NCBI GenBank assembly: GCA_964373925.1
Contig: CAYJWS010000002.1
Span: 1-44,198 of the forward strand
Source of the DNA: CAYJWS01 sp964373925
GTDB taxonomy: Bacteria; Patescibacteriota; Patescibacteriia; Buchananbacterales; GWA2-38-13
Length of the DNA: 44,198 nt
Reading direction: 5' to 3'
Below are positions 34,002 through 42,507 of the stretch, piece after piece. The position numbers were made by a program, and so were the translations under genes. Below the pieces are notes generated by a model. The model was not told where the DNA came from. It saw only the letters and a list, made by a program, of their open reading frames with translations, and ran no database searches. Every line of letters starts with the position of its first letter. Position 1 is the stretch's first letter.

Positions 34002-34394
34002 ATGAAAAAAATAATGGTTTTTGGCACTTTTGACAGGCTGCACAAAGGACATCTCTATTTTTTTGAACAAGCAAAAAAATACGGCGATTACTTGATTGCC
34101 GTTATTGCGCGGGATGTTACTGTCAAAAAAGTTAAAAAAAAGCTCCCACGCGAAAATGAAAATATTCGGCTTAAAAATGTTAAAAAAAATAAAAATATCA
34201 ACGATGCGGTGCTCGGAAGCACGGGCGATAAATATGATGTCATTCGAAAACACAAGCCACGAGTTATATGTCTTGGCTATGACCAAAAGATTTTTACCGA
34301 AAACATATCAAAAGAATTTCCAAATATAAAAATCTACAGGATAGGCGCGTACAAGCCCCAAATATATAAATCATCATTAATGGAAAACGTATGA
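34002..34394 (+). CDS. Cytidylyltransferase-like protein, archaeal FAD-synthase (RibL) type
   Basis: A 130-residue HxGH nucleotidyltransferase. GTFDRLHKGHLYF (residues 8-20) holds the nucleotide-binding His14 and His17; IARDVTV, an E-N-I-R-L-x-N-V helix and VICLGYDQ (about 87-94) follow. The pattern and short length match archaeal-type FAD synthases and the related glycerol-3-phosphate cytidylyltransferases (TagD). The C-terminal ISTS-x-x-R-type signature is only partly recognisable (YKSSL), so the substrate is uncertain. It overlaps serS by ATGA. Confidence 0.82.
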   Translation: MKKIMVFGTFDRLHKGHLYFFEQAKKYGDYLIAVIARDVTVKKVKKKLPRENENIRLKNVKKNKNINDAVLGSTGDKYDVIRKHKPRVICLGYDQKIFTENISKEFPNIKIYRIGAYKPQIYKSSLMENV

Positions 34395-35692
34395 TCGACA
34401 TAAAAAAACTCCGCGAACAACCCGAAGTGTTTAAGAAATCATCTCTTGCGAAAAACGCGAATGTTGACATTGACGAAATATTGCGGCTTGACTCGGAAAA
34501 TAAAAAAAATTTAAGTTCGATAAATGAGCTTCGCGCGAAACTCAATTCCCATTCAAAAACAAAGCCTGCTCAAGAAGAAATTGAAAAATTAAAAAAATTG
34601 AGCCTTGAAATCAAACAAAAAGTGGTAGCGCAAGCATCTCTTCAAAAAAAACTTAACGATCTCGTGTGTACAATTCCAAATCCTCCAACACAAGATACCC
34701 CAATAGGCAAAAACGAAAGAGAAAATATTATCATAAAAGAAAATGGCGAAAAACCGAAGTTTGATTTTAAGCCACAAGAGCATTGGGAACTGGGAGAAAA
34801 TCTTCAAATTATCGACAATGAGCGCGCGGCAAAAGTTTCCGGAAGTCGTTTTACGTACCTTAGGGGAGAGCTGGCTCTTGTGCAGTTTGCTCTTATCCAA
34901 CACACGCTCAATACGGTAACGGATGAAAAAATTATAAAAAAAATCATTAAAAAAGAAAAATTAAATATCCCATCCAAACCATTCACTCCCATTCTTCCTC
35001 CCGTACTCATAAAGCCTGAAACAATGCGCAAAATGGCGCGTCTAGAACCAAAAGAAGAGCGCTATCACATTCCAAGCGATGATCTCTATCTCGTTGGAAG
35101 CGCGGAGCACGCGCTTGGGCCAATGTTTATGGATGAAATATTAGAAGAAGATATGTTGCCGATCAGATTGATCGGATACTCTACTTCTTTTAGACGCGAA
35201 GCGGGATCATACGGAAAAGACGTAAAAGGCATTTTGCGCCTGCATCAGTTTGATAAGCTGGAGTTTGAATCTTTTACGGTAGGGGAGTCGTCTTTTGATG
35301 AACATCTTTTTTTTATCGCCATGCAGGAGCATCTTATGCAAGCCCTTGATATTCCATATCGCTTAGTGCAGTCATGCACCGGAGACATGGAAGATCCAAA
35401 CGCGAGAAAAGTTGACGTTGAGGCATGGATGCCGGGTCAAAACACCTACCGAGAAACTCATTCAGCGGATTATATGACAGACTTCCAAGCGCGCAGGCTC
35501 AAAACTCGAGTGAAGAGAAAATCAGGCGATATTGAGCTTGTACATACCAACGATGCCACCGCCATAGCTCTTGGTAGAACGCTCATAGCAATTATGGAAA
35601 ATTATCAGCAAAAAGACGGCTCTATCGCAATACCTCGGGTACTTAAAAAATACCTAAGCTTCAAAAAAATACCAACAAGAAGCAAAAAGTAA
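34391..35692 (+). CDS. serS: Seryl-tRNA synthetase
   Basis: A 433-residue class II synthetase. The N-terminal tRNA-binding arm is a long coiled coil (about residues 25-105) followed by the catalytic domain: motif 1 near FTPILPPVLIKPETM, motif 2 STSFRREAGSYGKDVKG (about 277-293) followed by LRLHQFDKLE, and motif 3 NDATAIALGRTLIAIMEN (about 391-408). All are intact. It starts within the stop of the FAD-synthase-like gene (ATGA). The next gene, ddl, starts immediately after its stop. Confidence 0.97.
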   Translation: MIDIKKLREQPEVFKKSSLAKNANVDIDEILRLDSENKKNLSSINELRAKLNSHSKTKPAQEEIEKLKKLSLEIKQKVVAQASLQKKLNDLVCTIPNPPTQDTPIGKNERENIIIKENGEKPKFDFKPQEHWELGENLQIIDNERAAKVSGSRFTYLRGELALVQFALIQHTLNTVTDEKIIKKIIKKEKLNIPSKPFTPILPPVLIKPETMRKMARLEPKEERYHIPSDDLYLVGSAEHALGPMFMDEILEEDMLPIRLIGYSTSFRREAGSYGKDVKGILRLHQFDKLEFESFTVGESSFDEHLFFIAMQEHLMQALDIPYRLVQSCTGDMEDPNARKVDVEAWMPGQNTYRETHSADYMTDFQARRLKTRVKRKSGDIELVHTNDATAIALGRTLIAIMENYQQKDGSIAIPRVLKKYLSFKKIPTRSKK

Positions 35693-35693
35693 T

Positions 35694-36824
35694 ATGCCAA
35701 AAAATAAAAAAATCACGGTCGGCGTGATCTTTGGAGGAAAATCCGGAGAACACGAGGTCTCTATTGCTTCGGCCTTGTCAATTATAAAAAATATCAACAA
35801 AAAAAAGTATAAAATACTCCCCATTGGCATACACAAAAACGGAAACTGGTCAATCGGTAGCTTGTCGTATAAGCTTGTGCCTGAAAATATGAAAAAATTC
35901 TTGCCATCAAAAGAAAAAGATCTTCAAAAAAAACATTTTTCACTTCCATCACTTGTCTTGCAAAAGCCATACATACATCTAAACACCGTAGATGTAGTGT
36001 TTCCGGCGCTTCACGGAACATACGGAGAAGACGGAACCATACAAGGAATGCTGGAGCTTGCGAATATTCCCTATGTCGGCTCTGGAGTTTTAGGATCCGC
36101 GCTCGGTATGGATAAAGTTGTGCAAAAAGAACTTTACAAACTCCATGGACTCAAGCAATCCAATTATTTTTATTTTTTTAAAAAAGATTGGAGCGGTAAT
36201 AAAAAACAAATACTCCGTTTCATAGAAAAAAATTATAAATACCCTATTTTTGTAAAGCCCGCCAATCTCGGTTCAAGTGTCGGAATATCAAAAGCAAAAA
36301 ATAAAAAAGGACTCGTCCAAGCCATCAATTCTGCCGGACAATATGACAACAAGATACTTATTGAAGAAGGCTTGCAAAATATCAGAGAAATAGAATGCGC
36401 CGTGCTTGGAAACTACAATCCAAAAGTATCGGTCTGCGGAGAGGTTATACCTTCAAATGAATTTTACGACTACAACGCCAAATACACAGATAATGCTTCA
36501 AAAATCTGCATTCCGGCACAATTAGATAAGCGGACAGAAGAAAAAATTCAATCCATGGCACTACGGGCGTTTACAATACTCAATCTTTCCGGAATGGCGC
36601 GAGTTGACTTCTTCCTCACAAAGAAAAATGTTATCTATATAAACGAGGTAAATACCATTCCGGGATTCACTTCTATTTCCATGTATCCGAAGCTCTGGGA
36701 GGCAAGCGGCTTACCCTATGAAAAACTCATCGATAAACTCATAGTTCTTGCGCTGGAAAGACACAAAGAAAAAAATAGCCTAAAAACATCCTTCCGGCCA
36801 CAAACCGCAAGAAAGCAAAAATGA
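35694..36824 (+). CDS. ddl: D-alanine--D-alanine ligase
   Basis: A 376-residue ATP-grasp enzyme making the D-Ala-D-Ala dipeptide of peptidoglycan. Motifs: FGGKSGEHEVSIASA (about 10-24), LHGTYGEDGTIQGMLE (about 104-119), the KPANLGSSVGISKA ATP loop (about 189-202), and the metal-binding ARVDFF ... INEVNTIPGFTSISMYP (about 322-338). The serine-tyrosine-lysine features of a D-Ala-D-Ala rather than D-Ala-D-lactate ligase cannot be settled by eye. It overlaps the ftsQ-like gene by ATGA, a dcw-cluster-like order. Confidence 0.96.
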   Translation: MPKNKKITVGVIFGGKSGEHEVSIASALSIIKNINKKKYKILPIGIHKNGNWSIGSLSYKLVPENMKKFLPSKEKDLQKKHFSLPSLVLQKPYIHLNTVDVVFPALHGTYGEDGTIQGMLELANIPYVGSGVLGSALGMDKVVQKELYKLHGLKQSNYFYFFKKDWSGNKKQILRFIEKNYKYPIFVKPANLGSSVGISKAKNKKGLVQAINSAGQYDNKILIEEGLQNIREIECAVLGNYNPKVSVCGEVIPSNEFYDYNAKYTDNASKICIPAQLDKRTEEKIQSMALRAFTILNLSGMARVDFFLTKKNVIYINEVNTIPGFTSISMYPKLWEASGLPYEKLIDKLIVLALERHKEKNSLKTSFRPQTARKQK

Positions 36825-37675
36825 TCAAAAGAATATACTCCCACAAAACGTACAAAAATCATCTTTTTAGAAGAAAAAAAAGAAGTTCTTTTATAAACAA
36901 AAAGTTCTTCTTTCTTTTAATGGTCTTATGCGCAGTCGGCCTATACTATTTGGCATATTCGGATATTTTTCAAGTTCAAAAAATAGATATACAAGGAAAC
37001 GATAATATAAAAAAAGGCGATATTGAGAATATAATACTCGCGCAGATGGAAAAAAAGCGTTTTATTTTTTTTCCACAGAAAAATATTATTTTTCTCAATA
37101 AAAAAGAAGCGGGGGATATTATGTTCAGCAGGTTTGCTTTAGACGAGCTTGATATTAAAAAAAAACTTTTTCATGATCTGCAAATTACTCTAAAAGAAAA
37201 AAAACCATATATCGTATGGATTGAAAATAAAAAAAGCTATTATGTGGATGAAAAAGGAATGGTGATATCGCAAGTAGAGCAATTTGACACACAAAAAGAA
37301 AATTTTAAAGATTATAATATTTTACGACACAATATAATTTATAAAAACTTACCCATCATACAAAACATTGCAAATCAAAAAAATTACCTAACAAATAAAA
37401 TAATAATCAATAACGAAATATTTTCAAAAATAAAAAAACTAATAAAATCAATAAACGAAGTAGTTAAAATAAATATAAACTTTTTTGAAATAAATAGTAA
37501 TGAAAAATATATAACAATTATAACTGCGGAGGGCTGGAAAATTTATTTTTCATTAGAAGATGATATTGACAGCCAAATAAAAAAACTTGAGCTTATACTC
37601 GACAATAAGTCAAAAGTTGGCAAGATAATAGACTATATAGACCTGCGTTATGGTGATAAGATATTCTATAAATAA
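36821..37675 (+). CDS. ftsQ: FtsQ/DivIB-like cell-division protein
   Basis: A 284-residue single-pass protein: basic cytosolic tail, membrane helix (about 28-46), then a POTRA domain starting at FQVQKIDIQGNDNIKKGDIE (shortened: VQKIDIQGN, about 52-60), and a FtsQ-type beta domain with KKPYIVWIENKKSYYVDEKG (shortened: YYVDEKGMVI). This matches FtsQ/DivIB, the divisome scaffold that binds FtsB and FtsL. It directly follows ddl, as in many dcw clusters, but ftsA and ftsZ are absent downstream. The coding sequence is unusually A-rich near its 3' end. Confidence 0.85.
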   Translation: MIKRIYSHKTYKNHLFRRKKRSSFINKKFFFLLMVLCAVGLYYLAYSDIFQVQKIDIQGNDNIKKGDIENIILAQMEKKRFIFFPQKNIIFLNKKEAGDIMFSRFALDELDIKKKLFHDLQITLKEKKPYIVWIENKKSYYVDEKGMVISQVEQFDTQKENFKDYNILRHNIIYKNLPIIQNIANQKNYLTNKIIINNEIFSKIKKLIKSINEVVKININFFEINSNEKYITIITAEGWKIYFSLEDDIDSQIKKLELILDNKSKVGKIIDYIDLRYGDKIFYK

Positions 37676-37997
37676 AATAATATTGCGTCGTACAATTAAA
37701 ATAGTGAATAGCCATTAAAAACTCCCTTGTTATGTTAGTTATACTAGTATTGAGAATATAGTATTAACAGGCTGTAAAGTATAAATAGCAGTATCCATCT
37801 GATAGGGGATGATATTTTTTTAATTTACAATAATACAATTATTTTAATAATGTTAATATTTATAAAAATATTTATTTATATGTCGCATAAGGTTTATTGT
37901 GCGACACTAATAATATCTTTATATACAATAAATAATCACATCACAATTAATTCTTATTCTATAAATCCTGGATTATAATAATCCCCTACTCTATAAT
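37676..37997. other. AT-rich 322-base spacer between convergent genes
   Basis: No supportable gene. It contains an inverted repeat GTCGCA (37882-37887) / TGCGAC (37900-37905) with a 12-base loop but no T-run, and a long-range pair TAGGGGAT (37803-37810) / ATCCCCTA (about 37980-37987) enclosing about 170 very AT-rich bases. It may hold a transcript-end region for both flanking operons; a small RNA cannot be excluded. Confidence 0.5.
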
Positions 37998-38618
37998 TTA
38001 TCTAAAAGAAAAATATTTTTCATTTATCCAATAAATAACAATAAAAAACGCGCCGGCTTGAAAAAGATCGGTAATTTTAAGATTACTGGTTATAAATCCG
38101 GGAATTGCTACAATAAGAAATGATACTCCAAATGCCAGCAGATCTAACTTCATTGAATCATAATACGATATCGGGATTGTATCATCAAGCCGTAATGTGT
38201 TATCTTGAGTTTTTTCGTATCGATACCTAAAGTATCTCACGCGTATCCATTGGATAGCCATAAACACAAGTATCCCCTGCAAAAAATCTATAATTTCTAT
38301 ATCCCCTTTTGAAAGAAGCGGGATCATTATTATAATAATAGGAACAAACAACTCTAAAAACCTTATTACGTAAATATCATAATTGGTAATTGTTAAGGCG
38401 CCTTCAAGCTCGCCCTTGATGCTCAAAAGCCTTGCCTCTGCCCTGCCGTTGGTATAGACAAGCACACCTCCTAAAACTAATATAATGGAAGGCGCGAGAT
38501 TCCTAATAAATAAAGAAAATTCTTTCAGCTGGTCAAAATATAGCGCATAAAGAATAAAAAAAGTTATTAAAAGAGGATAATAAAGAAATTGCACAATTTG
38601 TTTTCCTGTTTTTGTCAT
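37998..38618 (-). CDS. Uncharacterised multi-pass membrane protein
   Basis: Not recognised. A 206-residue protein with about six hydrophobic helices (about 10-27, 37-55, 85-100, 108-125, 157-175, 184-200) and a basic loop (WIRVRYFRYRYEKTQ) after helix 4. It starts six bases after the stop of the M23 peptidase gene on the same strand, so it is probably co-transcribed with it and may assist envelope work, but nothing in the sequence defines a function. Confidence 0.75.
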   Translation of the reverse strand: MTKTGKQIVQFLYYPLLITFFILYALYFDQLKEFSLFIRNLAPSIILVLGGVLVYTNGRAEARLLSIKGELEGALTITNYDIYVIRFLELFVPIIIIMIPLLSKGDIEIIDFLQGILVFMAIQWIRVRYFRYRYEKTQDNTLRLDDTIPISYYDSMKLDLLAFGVSFLIVAIPGFITSNLKITDLFQAGAFFIVIYWINEKYFSFR

Positions 38619-38624
38619 ATGTAT

Positions 38625-39875
38625 TTATGGCAAATAATCAAGCGGGTTAACCGGAATTCCATTTTTTCTTACTTCAAAATGAAGGTGCGGCCCGGTCGTC
38701 AAAGGTCCCGCTCCTGCTGTACCCGGCATACCGCCTGTAAGCCCTATTAGATCACCTTTATTCACATATTTGTTTAAGGTAACCTGGATTGCCGATACAT
38801 GCCCGTAAACGGTTGATAAACCATCACCATGTATAAGCATGATATAGCTATACCCTTTTCTCCCGCCATTTTTTACCTGACCCACATACCCTGCCTCGGC
38901 CGCGAGGATTGGCGTTGACTGCGGCGAGCGAATATCAATTGCCGGGTGTTCAAAAATATGCCTGTACGGATATTCCGGATCGTGAAAATATGCGGTTATC
39001 TGCCTTCCCGGGATTGGCCATTGAAGCCTTGCAGATCCCAAACTTTTAAATTTTTCTTCTTTTTTTCGTTTTTCAAGCTCCTCTCTTACCTTTTTTTCCA
39101 ATGAAACTATCTCATTATTTATCGCTGTCTGTTCTTTTTTCAAATCTTCAACATAGGACTGAAATTTTAATTCTGATCTTTTCGTCTCGCGCAAAATTGT
39201 TTCTTTTTCCAAAGATTTTGATCCCAACTCCCCTCTTTTAACATCAAGCTCCTGCTTGAGTTCAACTTCTCGCTTTTTTTTATCCTCCAGCGTGCTTTTT
39301 TGCAATTCAAGGTCGGCTTTTAAACTTTTTATTTCGTTTAAAGTAGTTCGAATTTTATCCTGAATATTCTCAAGATACTCATAATGGTCAAAAAACTGGG
39401 AGAAAGAATCATTCATGAGAAATATTTCAAGATAACTCACTTGATCATTCTTATAAATAAGGCGTATAAATTCTTCCAGGTATTTTTTTTTCTTTTTTAT
39501 TTCTTTCTCTTGCTCATCAATAGCAAGGGTTATTTTTTGTATTTCAAGATTTGTTTTTTGTATTTGCTTTTCGGTAATTTGAATATCTATGTTATTTTTT
39601 TCAATTTCGTCGTCTAAAATCGCAAGCTCGCTTTTAAGGCTTCTTGTTTGTTTTCTCGCTTCGCTTATCTTTTGCTGATATATTCCAAGTTTTTTATTTA
39701 AATTGTCTATATCATCCTTATTCTTTTCAATTTTTTGGTTCATTTCGCCCACCGTATCCGCTCCAAAAGTGAAAGAAGGATAAAAAATAAAAACTGCAAC
39801 AAAAAAAATTGCCGCAAAGGCTGTAAGATAAAAATAAACTTTTTTTATTTTTGTATTTAATTGCAAATAATTCAT
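38625..39875 (-). CDS. M23-family peptidase with N-terminal coiled coil (EnvC-like)
   Basis: A 416-residue secreted or membrane-anchored protein. A hydrophobic N-terminal segment (about 14-36) is a signal peptide or anchor, followed by long coiled coils (about 40-270) and a LytM/M23 domain. The zinc and catalytic residues of an active enzyme are present: H310-x3-D314 (HPAID), H359 in VYGHVS, and H397-L-H399. Unlike EnvC itself, whose LytM domain is degenerate, this could cleave peptidoglycan cross-bridges directly. A CATAAT sits six bases before its ATG, a possible -10 for a leaderless transcript. Confidence 0.92.
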   Translation of the reverse strand: MNYLQLNTKIKKVYFYLTAFAAIFFVAVFIFYPSFTFGADTVGEMNQKIEKNKDDIDNLNKKLGIYQQKISEARKQTRSLKSELAILDDEIEKNNIDIQITEKQIQKTNLEIQKITLAIDEQEKEIKKKKKYLEEFIRLIYKNDQVSYLEIFLMNDSFSQFFDHYEYLENIQDKIRTTLNEIKSLKADLELQKSTLEDKKKREVELKQELDVKRGELGSKSLEKETILRETKRSELKFQSYVEDLKKEQTAINNEIVSLEKKVREELEKRKKEEKFKSLGSARLQWPIPGRQITAYFHDPEYPYRHIFEHPAIDIRSPQSTPILAAEAGYVGQVKNGGRKGYSYIMLIHGDGLSTVYGHVSAIQVTLNKYVNKGDLIGLTGGMPGTAGAGPLTTGPHLHFEVRKNGIPVNPLDYLP

Positions 39876-39961
39876 GATTTTATTATGGCTTTACGCTCTC
39901 AACCCTCCCCATCGTGAGGGGGAGATATCCTAATTATATCACGAAATTCACCTTGACAGGA

Positions 39962-41386
39962 CTACAAAAGTTCTATGGCCTTTTTTATTCTTTCAAGGGT
40001 TGATTTTCTTCCTAAAACTTGAGCAATTTCAAATGGCCCCGGGCTTTTTTCTCTGCCGGAGAGCGCGACGCGAAGAGGCCAAAGCACGTTGCCGTTTTTA
40101 TAATTATTTTTTTTAATATATTTAAAGGCCTCTTTCTCCATGTGTTCTTTATTAAAATGTTTTTCATCTATGCCTTCAAAAATGGTAAAAATATTTTGAA
40201 GCTGCATTTTCGCGTCTTTCGCGTCCTGCTTCTTCCATGGTAAAATCGCAGGGTCAAATTCCGGATCATTAAAGAAATAAGACACAAGATCCGGCAAGTC
40301 AGAGAGTTTTTTAAGCCGGCTCTGTTCAAGCCCTATAACGCCTTCAAGATATTTTTTGTCGTACTTCTCCCCTACCAATCTCGTCTTTTGAAGATATGGA
40401 AGGCTCAATCCCAACAACTCGGCCACTGTTTTTGATCTAATATAACATCCATTCATCCAATCGAGCTTTTCAATATTAAAAACCGCTGGAGATGTATGTA
40501 TTTTTTCAATAGAAAATTCTTTTATCATCTCATCAAGAGAAAATATTTCTTTTTCAGTGCCGCTGTTCCACCCTAATAAAAGTATAAAATTCAAAAGCGC
40601 GTCTTTAAGATATCCTTTTTCCAGATATGACTCCACACTCACGTCTCCCTGCCTTTTTGAAAGCTTTGTCTTGTCGGGATTCACAATTAAAGAAAGATGG
40701 GCGTACTCGGGAATCTCCCAGCCAAACGCCTGCCATAGCGCAATATGCTTTGGCACGGATGAAAGCCACTCCTCTCCCCGAATCAGGTGGGTTATCTTCA
40801 TCTCATGGTCATCAACAACGTGAGCAAGGTGATATATCGGAAAACCGTCAGACTTTAGAATAATACTATCCTCCTCGCGGCTGTACGCAAACTGCACGTT
40901 CCCCCGAACAAGATCATAAAAATCGCATATTCCGCTTTTTGGCATCTTCAGCCGTATAACATAGGGCTCTTTTTCTTTGCGCATAACCGCCTCTTCTTGA
41001 GCAATGCTCCGGCATAAACCGTCATATCCTATGTGTTGCTTATTAGCAACTTGTCGCTTTCTTAATTCCTGCAGGCGATCAGTACTGCAAAAACAATAAT
41101 ACGCTTTGTCGTTTTTTACCAGCTCCTCTGCCGCTTTCTGATATATTTTTGTTCTCTCTGACTGCACCAACACCTCCCCGTCCCACGGCAATTGCATATG
41201 AGCTAGAATATTCTTCAGGTCCTCAATAGCGCCTTCAACATATCTGGCTTGGTCAGTATCTTCAATGCGAAGCAAAAACTCACCCTTATTATGCTTGGCA
41301 AATAAAAAAGTATAAAGGGCTGTTCGTAGCCCTCCCACATGGAGATATCCCGTCGGACTTGGCGCAAATCGCGTTCGTACTTTCAT
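39962..41386 (-). CDS. gltX: Glutamyl-tRNA synthetase
   Basis: A 474-residue class I synthetase. The HIGH-type signature is HVGG at residues 16-19 in FAPSPTGYLHVGGLRTAL; RIEDTDQAR follows, and the KMSKS-type loop reads KLSKRQG (about 245-251). The C-terminal helical anticodon-binding region is present. Whether it is discriminating or also charges tRNA-Gln cannot be decided from sequence; many compact genomes use GatCAB with it. The ATG sits directly six bases after its -10 box. Confidence 0.97.
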   Translation of the reverse strand: MKVRTRFAPSPTGYLHVGGLRTALYTFLFAKHNKGEFLLRIEDTDQARYVEGAIEDLKNILAHMQLPWDGEVLVQSERTKIYQKAAEELVKNDKAYYCFCSTDRLQELRKRQVANKQHIGYDGLCRSIAQEEAVMRKEKEPYVIRLKMPKSGICDFYDLVRGNVQFAYSREEDSIILKSDGFPIYHLAHVVDDHEMKITHLIRGEEWLSSVPKHIALWQAFGWEIPEYAHLSLIVNPDKTKLSKRQGDVSVESYLEKGYLKDALLNFILLLGWNSGTEKEIFSLDEMIKEFSIEKIHTSPAVFNIEKLDWMNGCYIRSKTVAELLGLSLPYLQKTRLVGEKYDKKYLEGVIGLEQSRLKKLSDLPDLVSYFFNDPEFDPAILPWKKQDAKDAKMQLQNIFTIFEGIDEKHFNKEHMEKEAFKYIKKNNYKNGNVLWPLRVALSGREKSPGPFEIAQVLGRKSTLERIKKAIELL

Positions 41387-41392
41387 ATATAA

Positions 41393-41420
41393 ATTATAGC
41401 AAAAAATCTTATTTTTTCAA
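41393..41420 (-). promoter_or_regulatory. Promoter giving a predicted leaderless gltX mRNA
   Basis: On the minus strand: TTGAAA (41415-41420), a 16-base spacer and TATAAT (41393-41398). The ATG (41386) follows after exactly six bases, so the transcription start should coincide with the start codon. Confidence 0.75.
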
Positions 41421-41534
41421 ATAAATAGAATTTATTATTTCAATCCACAGTTATAAAAAAATATTAATGTAAAAAAAATTAATTTTAATAGAAATACAAA
41501 ATGTAAAATCATTGGCAAATAACATAACCGACAG

Positions 41535-42263
41535 CTATCTTCCTCTCAAAACAAGATAAGGAAAAATAATCACTGCGTCAACAATTCTCTTCCATCGCCT
41601 TGGTTCTAAAATAAGCCTATACAACCATTCAAAGCCGATTTTTTGGATACACTTTGGAGCGCGCTTTTTCGCGCCTGATAGATAATCTATGGCGCCTCCG
41701 ACTCCAATGGCAATTTTAACTGATGGAAATTTTGACAGATTATAAAAAATAAACTTTTCTTGCTTGCCATGCCCCAGTGCTACAAACAGAATATCGGGCA
41801 CTGCCCTTTGAATATTTTCTAAAACTTCTGTTTCAATATTTTTTACGTCTTGCACCGGCCTATCATACGTTCCCGCAATTTGCATATTAGGATATTTTTT
41901 CTTCAAAACCTCTCCTGCTTTTTTCGGAACTCCCCTATCCCCGCCGAGAAGATATATTGAATAACTTTTTTGTTCGGCAATGCCCGCAATGATATGTATG
42001 GCATCATTGCCGGTTACGCGATGAATAATTTTTTTATGTAAAAAAATATTCGCGAAAAGCATCCCTATCCCATCGGGCAAAGACATACTGGTAGAATTCA
42101 GTATGGAAAAAAATTCTTTATCTTTTTGCGCCAAAATAACAAACTCCGGATTGGGAGTGGCTATAAAATGTTGTTTTTCATGCTCAAGCAGACTTTTGAT
42201 CTCGCGGATACATTCTTCATGAGTATAATCATCAATCCTAACTCCTAAAATTTCATATTTCAT
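41535..42263 (-). CDS. WecG/TagA/CpsF-family glycosyltransferase (GT26)
   Basis: A 242-residue GT26 enzyme. Typical features are ATPNPEFVILAQKD (about 36-49), LPDGIGMLFA (about 63-72), RVTGNDAIH (about 81-89), YLLGGDRGVPKKA (about 104-116), and FVALGHGKQEKFI (about 156-168). Family members transfer N-acetylmannosamine, its uronate or other sugars to lipid-linked acceptors early in surface-polymer assembly, which fits the two glycosyltransferase clusters elsewhere in the window. Usual full length is about 240, so it is complete. It lies alone downstream of a repeat-containing spacer. Confidence 0.93.
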   Translation of the reverse strand: MKYEILGVRIDDYTHEECIREIKSLLEHEKQHFIATPNPEFVILAQKDKEFFSILNSTSMSLPDGIGMLFANIFLHKKIIHRVTGNDAIHIIAGIAEQKSYSIYLLGGDRGVPKKAGEVLKKKYPNMQIAGTYDRPVQDVKNIETEVLENIQRAVPDILFVALGHGKQEKFIFYNLSKFPSVKIAIGVGGAIDYLSGAKKRAPKCIQKIGFEWLYRLILEPRRWKRIVDAVIIFPYLVLRGR

Positions 42264-42301
42264 AATATCACGCTGTGAAATAAAAATAAAATACTAACTT
42301 T

Positions 42302-42471
42302 TGTCATCCTCGCNNNNNNNNNNNNNNNNNNNNNNNNNNNNNNNNNNNNNNNNNNNNNNNNNNNNNNNNNNNNNNNNNNNNNNNNNNNNNNNNNNNNNNN
42401 NNNNNNNNNNNNNGATCCACAGATGCAAACGAAAAGTCTGGATTCCCCCGAAAGCGTTCGGGGGAATGACA
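42302..42471. repeat. Palindromic repeat E, interrupted by an assembly gap
   Basis: Starts with TGTCATCC and ends in ATGACA. The right module is a perfect 11-bp stem ATTCCCCCGAA / TTCGGGGGAAT (42442-42467) with a 4-base loop; the same stem sequence, slightly decayed, occurs in repeat F. The centre is missing in the gap. Confidence 0.8.
42314..42413. other. Assembly gap of 100 N inside a repeat
   Basis: Exactly 100 N. The flanking bases belong to palindromic repeat E, so the break was probably caused by the repeat. True size unknown; further repeat copies or a gene could be missing. Confidence 0.99.
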
Positions 42472-42507
42472 GTAAATGAATTATTCAACGCTCTAAATTT
42501 ACAAAAA

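Noticed and set aside
33789..34286. Minus-strand open frame (165 codons) across the lysS end
   Set aside because: Antisense to motif 3 of LysRS and to the nucleotidyltransferase; no independent support.
37850..37978. Open frame of 42 codons in the convergent spacer
   Set aside because: Low-complexity I/N/Y-rich translation of AT-rich DNA, with no ribosome-binding or promoter signal.
39905..39924. GC-rich hairpin (CTCCCC / GGGGAG) as the gltX terminator
   Set aside because: No T-run follows on the minus strand, so intrinsic termination is not supported.
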